This document shows positions 1 to 4,478 of a stretch of 5,965 bases of DNA, one piece after another (within the stretch, counting starts at the first letter, position 1; each line of letters begins with the position of its first letter). The notes under the pieces were generated by a model. The model saw only the letters and a list, made by a program, of their open reading frames with translations. It was not told the DNA's origin and searched no databases. A program made the position numbers and the translations under genes. The stretch is from CAJKWP01 sp964554475. GTDB taxonomy: Bacteria; Bacillota; Clostridia; Christensenellales; UBA1242. The stretch spans positions 1-5,965 of the forward strand of contig CAZKOT010000055.1 in the NCBI GenBank assembly GCA_964554475.1. The letters run 5' to 3'.

Positions 1-53
1 ATCAGGACGATCGTTGCCAATACTATGACGACGCTTTGTACATATTTCTTCAT
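1..53 (-). CDS. 5' end of an exported or membrane protein, cut by the window edge
   Basis: Only the first 17 codons lie in the window: a start at 51-53 followed by MKKYVQSVVIVLATIVL. Two lysines and then an unbroken hydrophobic run are what a signal peptide or first transmembrane helix looks like. The start is well supported by a strong Shine-Dalgarno sequence, TAAGGAGG, six bases before the ATG. The gene begins 34 bp after the YtxH stop codon on the same strand, so the two are probably co-transcribed, together with the DUF3309 gene further upstream. The family cannot be told from this fragment. Confidence is good that a gene starts here and nil for its function. Confidence 0.75.
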   Translation of the reverse strand, partial: MKKYVQSVVIVLATIVL

Positions 54-87
54 GAGTATCCTCCTTAACGAACATCATTCCCGGTTT

Positions 88-447
88 CTACTTGAAGGCA
101 TGAACGGCCGTATTCACAGCTTTCGTCAGGCGGCCCTTGGTGTCCTGAAACGCTTCTTTCCCCAGTTCAGTCAACTCATCCACCTTTTCCTCTATTTCGC
201 CGACCTTCTCCTTCGTGGAAGACTCCAGGTACTTCAACTGCTTGACCGCCGATTCATAGGCCTTGCTGCTCTTTTTCAGAGCCGCCTTGTATTCCTCTTT
301 GGCCTTCATCAGCAATTTCTCCGCCTTTCTGTTGATGTCCGCCCGTGTCTTTCGACCGCTTTGCGGCGCATAGAGAATAGCGATCGCGGCGCCAATGACA
401 CCCCCAACAATAATACCCTTCATGAAACCTTCAATCTGATTTGACAT
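88..447 (-). CDS. YtxH family protein (119 aa)
   Basis: Seen: a short N-terminus, one glycine- and alanine-rich hydrophobic segment at about residues 10-26, then the family hallmark LYAPQSGRKTR, then a long charged, lysine- and glutamate-rich helix to the C-terminus that probably forms a coiled coil. This is the standard architecture of YtxH-like (gas-vesicle/general-stress related) small membrane proteins. Known of the family: it is often linked to stress responses in bacteria, but the biochemical role is unknown. The protein is probably anchored in the inner membrane by the glycine-zipper-like segment, with the helix projecting from it; which side it projects to is not visible. An in-frame ATG ten codons upstream (475-477) would add MRIEQRRGKA, but that stretch contains the ribosome binding site of the internal ATG, so the start at 447 is preferred. 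It follows the DUF3309 gene after a 151-bp gap without a clear terminator and precedes another gene by 34 bp. Confidence 0.88.
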   Translation of the reverse strand: MSNQIEGFMKGIIVGGVIGAAIAILYAPQSGRKTRADINRKAEKLLMKAKEEYKAALKKSSKAYESAVKQLKYLESSTKEKVGEIEEKVDELTELGKEAFQDTKGRLTKAVNTAVHAFK

Positions 448-598
448 GGCTTTGCCTCTCCTTTGCTCTATTCGCATGTTCGCCGACGTTACATCTTGTC
501 TTCAGCCTTCAAGTTCATCTGGTTTGATTGTTCATGCAAATTACCCGCAGGGACGCTGCAACACCGGCCACGTAGAGCCGGCATTCCATAAAGTCGCC
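448..598 (-). other. Spacer between DUF3309 and YtxH genes, with a small stem-loop
   Basis: This 151-bp stretch has no convincing gene. At 563-582 there is a GCCGGC/GCCGGT stem of about six pairs (one G-U) with an eight-base loop, just after the DUF3309 stop codon. It lacks a run of T on the transcribed strand, so it is unlikely to stop transcription fully. It may protect the short upstream message or reduce read-through. No sigma-54 or clear sigma-70 promoter was seen here, which favours YtxH being read from the promoter before DUF3309. Confidence 0.4.
455..461 (-). promoter_or_regulatory. Ribosome binding site that fixes the YtxH start
   Basis: On the minus strand the sequence AAAGGAGAGG lies directly before the ATG at 445-447; the GGAGAGG core is separated from it by seven bases. 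No comparable site precedes the earlier in-frame ATG at 475-477. This decides for the shorter, 119-residue protein. Confidence 0.7.
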
Positions 599-751
599 TC
601 AGATCCGCCCCATCAGCAGCAGGATAAGCACAATCAGAAGAACCAATCCGATTGCGCCGCTGGGATAGTATCCCCATTTTTTACTGTGAGGCCAGGTGGG
701 CAGTGCGCCGACTAAGACGAGAATAAGAATAACGATCAGTATGGTCCCCAT
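599..751 (-). CDS. DUF3309 family small membrane protein (50 aa)
   Basis: This is a 50-residue reading frame. It begins MGTILIVILILVLVGALPTW, continues with a polar centre PHSKKWGYYPSG, and ends with a second hydrophobic helix LVLLIVLILLLMGRI. The pattern of two helices, with GALPTWPHS at the end of the first, a GYYPSG turn and a terminal GRI, is what I recall for DUF3309 proteins, which are almost always about 50 residues long. Known of the family: small inner-membrane hairpin proteins of unknown function, common in proteobacteria. The start at 751 has an excellent ribosome binding site, AAGGAGG, six bases upstream. The gene is the first after a predicted sigma-54 promoter about 80 bp upstream and is probably co-transcribed with the YtxH gene. 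A longer frame on the same strand (489-677) is a shadow of this gene. Confidence 0.9.
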   Translation of the reverse strand: MGTILIVILILVLVGALPTWPHSKKWGYYPSGAIGLVLLIVLILLLMGRI

Positions 752-829
752 ATTTTTCCTCCTTTCCTGCCATTTGACTTTCTTGTTTTTCCATCAGTTG
801 TGTGAATACAAAGATCATGAAGGGGTAAC

Positions 830-846
830 AGCAAATAGTCTGCCAA
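830..846 (-). promoter_or_regulatory. Predicted sigma-54 (-24/-12) promoter for DUF3309-YtxH
   Basis: Read on the minus strand the site is TTGGCAGACTATTTGCT. It has the invariant GG (window 843-844) and GC (831-832) separated by ten bases, and matches YTGGCAC-N5-TTGCW except at the C after GGCA. Transcription would start near 819, giving a leader of about 68 bases before the DUF3309 ATG. The same element occurs at 4065-4081. Such promoters need an AAA+ activator, and one is encoded in this window. Confidence 0.75.
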
Positions 847-943
847 TAGCCGAAGGAAAATCAGAAGTTTTGATTCATCCTATGATAACAGCAGATTAGA
901 TTTACAGAACAGAACAGCGGAAAAATATGAAAGGAGTCCTTTG

Positions 944-980
944 CCTCAACATTTAGCGGAACCTCAATATATGGAGGGAT
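944..980 (-). promoter_or_regulatory. Predicted upstream activator site, copy A
   Basis: The core is CCTCAATATATGGAGG at 962-977, a 16-bp palindrome with a single mismatched pair, as expected for a dimeric Fis-type helix-turn-helix. A second, partial CCTCAACAT lies at 944-952, 18 bp away in the same orientation. The core ends 115 bp upstream of the sigma-54 promoter, the usual range for enhancer sites. The counterpart at 4180-4216 has the same arrangement and spacing. Confidence 0.6.
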
Positions 981-1033
981 GATATGAAGGCAAGCGGACC
1001 AATCTGGTTCTTTTGTCGCCGGTCATCTCAGGA

Positions 1034-2641
1034 TCAGCGTTTGTCAGTGTTGCGCCACTCGACCGCGCCGAACCCGGGTTTGCCAAGTAATGTGTACACC
1101 AGGCTGACGGTTCCCACCGTCTGATGACTGTCGGTTCGGTCGGGATACTGTGCATCCCGGAGGGAAGTGGTGTATTGGATCCCGAGGGCGTGACGGCCGT
1201 AAATACGGACGGTGAATCCCATGTTCAGGCGGTCGATATTCTCTCTTCCTCCCGGGTCTGCGCCACCCATGCCGGTCACGTAATACGCGCGTCCCGTTAA
1301 GTCCAGCATGGCCCTGTCGCCAAAGATGAGGCGAAGCGCGAGGAGCCCCTGCGGGGCGGCGCCGTAGTGATAGTCGCGTTCACCCTCTTGAGCCACATTG
1401 CCGGCCGCCGCATAGCCGATTCCCCCGAGGAGCGAGCCTTGGAGCGCTACCGCTCGCGAGAGCCACCATTGAAAGGTCGTGCCGACAGAGACAGAGGTGC
1501 TCGAGATGCGGAAGATGTGCGGCGATATATAGTCATAACCGCCATAGAGGCCCCATATCCCGCGATAAGTATCGCCGGCATTGTATTTCTTTCCGAGAAG
1601 GAGACCTCGAATCATGACATTATCAAAAGGATTGTCTACGTTGCCGAGACTGGTGAATTCAAAATGGAAGTAATCGAAAGGACGCGTGTAGGAATATCCG
1701 GGCTTCCCGGGGAGCCCGTAGGCCATGGAGAAGTCCGCAGTCGCCTCATTCCGCCTGATGGTGCTCGAGACACCCTGGTCGTTCAAGTCCGAGTTCGGAC
1801 TTACACCAATCCGCAGGCGCCAAAAGGTGGCTGGATGATGGCTTGGAAATAAAGGCTTGAACCGGTCTCCAAAGGCAAGGCGGTTGATCCCCGTGGGTGG
1901 TGAGATGATGGTTGCACCCAACTCGCGCCAGAACCCGGGTTTGCCGCCATCCTCCTCGAGTACCAAACCGGCCATCCGGAAGAGCGCCTCCCCGAAGAAG
2001 CTCCCACCAATGCCGCTGGCGAATTGGTCATTTATGGAGGGTGGTGTGTTCTCTCCACCCATTTCCCAGAGAAAGCTTCCCACGTTTGTGTAAAAGAACG
2101 ATTCCCAATAGTTGAGGCCCGCTGAGCGGGCGAATCCATGGTACATAGAACCCTGATACGGATGCATGAACTGGTTCACGTTGAAGGCGTCCGTGTCGAC
2201 CACCCAGGGCCCATGATTGAGGTGGTCCCAGAAGGTTGACATGTTCGTGTTGTAGGTTTTTTCCCCCGACGGCTCTACCGAGTTGGGGTAGGCAAGCCGG
2301 TCGTACCCATTGAGAAGAAGGAGGAAGGCGGGAATTTCCAGGGCCGGGACGAGGTAACTTTTGCCGCTGCCCGTCTCCCAAGAGAAGGCCTGTTTGGTCT
2401 GCACGGGCTCTTCCTTCAATGACGATTTCCCGCCCATGGAAACGTTTACGCTCCGGTTCGGGGTCACGTCGGTAAGCTTCATCCCATCCGATGCCGTCGT
2501 ATACTCATATCCGGATTTTGACGCAAGTAGCGTGTAATTCCCATCGCCTCCCTGGGCAAAGGCCAAGCGACCAACAGCGATCACCACACCCACAAGAAAC
2601 ACCGCAAGAACCGCCTTGGATGCTTTTCTTGGGTGTTTCAC
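1034..2641 (-). CDS. DUF3943 domain protein, exported, probably outer membrane (535 aa)
   Basis: Residues 1-29 form a signal peptide: KHPRK basic start, hydrophobic core, and AFA before a likely cut at Q30. Residues about 134-262 carry the conserved DUF3943 core: FMHPYQGSMYH, ARSAGLNYWES, GENTPPSINDQ, then GGSFFGEALFR and SPPTGINRLAFG. The remaining half alternates polar and hydrophobic residues in strand-like pieces with glycine and aromatic residues, consistent with a beta-barrel. Known of the family: predicted outer-membrane proteins of unknown function. The start is a GTG at 2641, chosen because AAGGAG lies seven bases before it and the signal peptide follows at once. The gene follows the VWA-OmpA gene by 115 bp, with a terminator in between, so it may need its own promoter, though none was recognised. 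The family call is firm; the function is not known. Confidence 0.87.
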   Translation of the reverse strand: MKHPRKASKAVLAVFLVGVVIAVGRLAFAQGGDGNYTLLASKSGYEYTTASDGMKLTDVTPNRSVNVSMGGKSSLKEEPVQTKQAFSWETGSGKSYLVPALEIPAFLLLLNGYDRLAYPNSVEPSGEKTYNTNMSTFWDHLNHGPWVVDTDAFNVNQFMHPYQGSMYHGFARSAGLNYWESFFYTNVGSFLWEMGGENTPPSINDQFASGIGGSFFGEALFRMAGLVLEEDGGKPGFWRELGATIISPPTGINRLAFGDRFKPLFPSHHPATFWRLRIGVSPNSDLNDQGVSSTIRRNEATADFSMAYGLPGKPGYSYTRPFDYFHFEFTSLGNVDNPFDNVMIRGLLLGKKYNAGDTYRGIWGLYGGYDYISPHIFRISSTSVSVGTTFQWWLSRAVALQGSLLGGIGYAAAGNVAQEGERDYHYGAAPQGLLALRLIFGDRAMLDLTGRAYYVTGMGGADPGGRENIDRLNMGFTVRIYGRHALGIQYTTSLRDAQYPDRTDSHQTVGTVSLVYTLLGKPGFGAVEWRNTDKR

Positions 2642-2699
2642 GTTTTCTCCTTTCTTTCCGGCGAATCAGTGGCGAGACAGTGATGCGACATTCTGTTTC

Positions 2700-2742
2700 A
2701 AAAACAAGGACCCGGATCAGTAATAAACGCCTTTCCGGGCCC
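2700..2742 (-). terminator. Rho-independent terminator after the VWA-OmpA gene
   Basis: On the minus strand, GGGCCCGGA and TCCGGGTCC form a nine-pair stem (one G-U) around a 17-base loop, followed directly by TTGTTTTT. It begins 14 bp after the stop codon of the lipoprotein gene. The loop is long but stem and T-run are typical. It separates that gene from the DUF3943 gene. Confidence 0.8.
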
Positions 2743-2756
2743 TCGCTTTCGCACTC

Positions 2757-3968
2757 CTATTGCACGACGATTTCAAAAAGGACTCTCATGTTTGCCTTCG
2801 CTTCTTTCGAATACAGCTCTTTGGGCGCTGCTTCGTACATTGCCGGGTCCGTCTCTCCATAGCCGATTGTGGAAAGCCTGTCCCGCGTAATGATGCCTTC
2901 ATTCAGGAGGTAGTCATAGACGGCGTTTGCCCTTCTCTCGCTTAACTTCTGATTGTAGGCAGCGGTTCCGGACGCGGATGTATACCCTGCAACGCGGACT
3001 TTGGTTTTGGGGTTGTCTTTCAGAATCTGGATATTCCGTTTGAGGATCGCCTTCGCTTCCGGCTTCAGGGTCGACTTGTCGAAATCAAAATGGATATCCT
3101 CAAACGCCAGAACAATGACCTTCGGCCCAGCGGCGGCGACCGTCGCCTTCGATTCAGACACAACGGCAACGACCTTCTCCTCGGCCTGCGGCTCCGCCGT
3201 GATGATCACGACCTTCTCCTCCGGTTTTGCAACCAACTTTGAATAACGGGAACAATCTCCAGAGATGACTTTATCCACAAAGGCGGCCATGGCCTCCGGG
3301 GTTTCCAGTTTATCGGCATTGACCGTATATCCGCCTTCAACGTTCTGCACGATCTGTTCCGAAAGTTCTTTTCCATTGAGAGTGTACCCTATCTGGACGG
3401 CATACACGCAAAGCCTGTCGCCGTAATCGGCGTTCACTTTGCTGATGGCCGCCATGACGGCTTCAGGCCTGATGTCATCGACACCCGGCGTGTCAGAAAA
3501 ATCACTGACAATGATGATGGCCGAATTGCCCTTTGCTCCCCTGAGATCATCGCCTGCTGCTGTAATCGCATTTGCCATCGGTGTTCTGCCGTACGGGAGA
3601 CCGACCCAGTTTATCGCTTTCGTATAATCTTCTTTTACGAGCGGCTTCATGCCGTAGACCAGGGCCGTCTCTTCACCCCAGAAAGTTCTGAACCCGGTGT
3701 TCAGCTTGATTTCCGGGATCGTCGCGATCATGTTCCTCGCGGCATCTTTCGCATGGATCAGACGAGTGGCCTCATTGAGCATCGGCTTGCCGTGCAACTG
3801 ACCCATGGAAGCCGATTTATCAAAGAGGACAATGACATTGTCCGTCTTCTGAACAATTTGACCTGATTGAATTCGAGGATTCAGATCCGCCTGCTGAAAT
3901 GACGCGCAACCGGTAAGCCATACGGGAAACATCAACAAGAAAACCAATCCATAGCCGATTCTTTTCAT
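2757..3968 (-). CDS. Lipoprotein with VWA domain and C-terminal OmpA-like domain (403 aa)
   Basis: The N-terminus is a lipoprotein signal peptide with lipobox LTGC, so Cys21 would be acylated and the protein held in the outer membrane facing the periplasm. Residues about 44-235 form a von Willebrand A domain with a complete metal site: DKSAS at 50-54, Thr129 in GRTP, and Asp156 in VSDFSD. Cys187 and Cys239 could form a disulfide closing this domain. A linker at about 240-285 contains EEKVV twice. Residues about 286-403 form an OmpA-like domain: FDFDKSTLKPEA, YNQKLSERRANAV and IGYGETDP. One departure is notable: the Asp in the family's usual GxTD is Ser331 here (GYTSASG). Known: OmpA-like domains bind peptidoglycan and VWA domains bind proteins through a metal ion, so a bridging or scaffold role is inferred. 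The ATG at 3968 has AAGGAG eight bases upstream. The gene is preceded by a predicted sigma-54 promoter and followed by a terminator. Confidence 0.9.
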   Translation of the reverse strand: MKRIGYGLVFLLMFPVWLTGCASFQQADLNPRIQSGQIVQKTDNVIVLFDKSASMGQLHGKPMLNEATRLIHAKDAARNMIATIPEIKLNTGFRTFWGEETALVYGMKPLVKEDYTKAINWVGLPYGRTPMANAITAAGDDLRGAKGNSAIIIVSDFSDTPGVDDIRPEAVMAAISKVNADYGDRLCVYAVQIGYTLNGKELSEQIVQNVEGGYTVNADKLETPEAMAAFVDKVISGDCSRYSKLVAKPEEKVVIITAEPQAEEKVVAVVSESKATVAAAGPKVIVLAFEDIHFDFDKSTLKPEAKAILKRNIQILKDNPKTKVRVAGYTSASGTAAYNQKLSERRANAVYDYLLNEGIITRDRLSTIGYGETDPAMYEAAPKELYSKEAKANMRVLFEIVVQ

Positions 3969-4032
3969 ACCATAATCTCCTTTTCATTTTTGTTGTTAAG
4001 GTTCATGAATCACCAACGTACAATTCGTTTTG

Positions 4033-4055
4033 TGTGCGATGCCCATGATCGCACA
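4033..4055 (-). other. Perfect palindrome at the predicted transcript start of the VWA-OmpA gene
   Basis: TGTGCGAT and ATCGCACA form a perfect eight-base inverted repeat around a seven-base spacer. The predicted sigma-54 start site lies at about 4054, so the message would begin with this stem-loop. It could stabilise the 5' end of the RNA, or be an operator for a second regulator. Copy A of the regulatory module has no equivalent palindrome. The symmetry is seen; the role is a guess. Confidence 0.5.
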
Positions 4056-4064
4056 AATAGATAC

Positions 4065-4081
4065 AGCAAATGACCTGCCAA
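4065..4081 (-). promoter_or_regulatory. Predicted sigma-54 (-24/-12) promoter for the VWA-OmpA gene
   Basis: Read on the minus strand the site is TTGGCAGGTCATTTGCT, with GG and GC separated by ten bases. It differs from the site before DUF3309 at only three positions, all in the non-critical spacer. The expected start is near 4054, leaving a leader of about 85 bases. The conservation of -24 and -12 boxes while the spacer drifts supports a real promoter. Confidence 0.77.
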
Positions 4082-4178
4082 CAGCCGAAGGGGAAGCAAA
4101 ATATTATATTATCGCACTAATTACGATAGATTAGGTTATTGGGGAGGGAACACGGAAAAGGATGAACAGATTCTATTG

Positions 4179-4216
4179 CCCTCCATATCCTGCGGAACCT
4201 CAACATATGGAGGGAT
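4179..4216 (-). promoter_or_regulatory. Predicted upstream activator site, copy B
   Basis: CCTCAACATATGGAGG at 4198-4213 is the counterpart of the palindrome in copy A, ending 116 bp upstream of the sigma-54 promoter. A second half-site, CCTCCATAT at 4180-4188, lies 18 bp away as in copy A. Together they also make a perfect ten-base inverted repeat, CCCTCCATAT (4179-4188) with ATATGGAGGG (4205-4214). Two adjacent sites are typical for AAA+ activators, which assemble as oligomers. A hairpin terminator is an alternative reading, but the stem is AT-rich on one side and no T-run follows. Confidence 0.6.
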
Positions 4217-4222
4217 CTCTGG

Positions 4223-4441
4223 TCAAATACCGTCGCTGTCGATGTAAAAACGGTAGGCGTCCAATGGCCCGGCGCCTCCCCAGGTTACATCCTTGGCAAC
4301 GATCACCGGCCCGCTACCTTTCTTTCTGAATAACATCCACTGAGATATCTCTCCGGGCAAAACCTTGATAGAATCGATGGTCGCGGAGGGAAATTGCGCG
4401 GAAAAAGCCGGGTATAGGTCAGGATAATCTGCCTTCGTCAA
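4223..4441 (-). pseudogene. Short reading frame of unknown family, probably the 3' remnant of a gene
   Basis: The frame gives up to 72 residues from a TTG at 4441. The composition is protein-like, with segments such as LPGEISQWMLFRKKGSG and VTWGGAGPLDAYRF, and it looks like the folded C-terminus of a larger protein. There is no ATG or GTG in frame, and no Shine-Dalgarno sequence before the TTG. The frame stays open upstream, back to a stop at 4535-4537 inside the activator gene, and the codons just before the TTG still read like protein (YPNNHIRTG). This suggests a gene that lost its beginning, perhaps by a deletion next to the activator gene. A genuine small gene with a weak TTG start, translated after the activator gene 37 bp upstream, is the alternative. 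I do not recognise the family. Confidence 0.4.
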
Positions 4442-4478
4442 GCCGGTTCTGATATGGTTGTTAGGGTAGGGAGAGAGA

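Larger units (their letters stand above)
826..980 (-). repeat. Intergenic regulatory module, copy A
   Basis: This 155-bp block is related to the 156-bp block at 4061-4216, in the same orientation and at a similar distance from the next start codon (about 75 and 93 bp). Two parts are strongly conserved: 828-856 matches 4063-4091 at 25 of 29 positions, and 956-980 matches 4192-4216 at 24 of 25. The middle is only weakly similar and AT-rich in both. The conserved parts coincide with a predicted sigma-54 promoter and a predicted activator site, so this is read as a duplicated or co-evolved regulatory module rather than a mobile repeat. It fills most of the 282-bp gap between the DUF3943 and DUF3309 genes; nothing else was recognised there, and no clear terminator follows the DUF3943 gene. 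Confidence 0.8.
4061..4216 (-). repeat. Intergenic regulatory module, copy B
   Basis: This block is the partner of 826-980. Its two ends match copy A at 25 of 29 positions (4063-4091) and 24 of 25 positions (4192-4216), in the same order and spacing, with one base difference in total length. It occupies most of the 254-bp gap between the short reading frame ending at 4223 and the VWA-OmpA start at 3968. Between the conserved ends lies AT-rich sequence that is not conserved. Confidence 0.8.

Noticed and set aside
25..444. 139-residue plus-strand reading frame
   Set aside because: It is antisense to the YtxH gene, which has the hallmark motif and a ribosome binding site.
563..582. Terminator after the DUF3309 gene
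   Set aside because: The stem is short and there is no T-run, so it is noted only as a stem-loop in the spacer.
489..677. 62-residue minus-strand reading frame
   Set aside because: It overlaps the DUF3309 gene in another frame, has no ribosome binding site and a protein sequence without family character.
1367..1852. 161-residue plus-strand reading frame
   Set aside because: It lies antisense inside the well-supported DUF3943 gene, and its low-complexity, arginine-rich product is typical of a shadow frame.
4033..4055. CRP/FNR-type binding site
   Set aside because: The arms start with TGTG but the spacing and inner bases do not fit TGTGA-N6-TCACA; only the symmetry is supported.
4179..4214. 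Rho-independent terminator formed by the ten-base inverted repeat
   Set aside because: No T-run follows the stem on the minus strand, half of the stem is AT, and copy A keeps the right arm but not the pairing, which fits a protein-binding site better.
826..4216. Insertion sequence or transposon bounded by the two related modules
   Set aside because: The modules are direct, diverged and functionally placed before genes; there is no transposase, target duplication or terminal inverted repeat.
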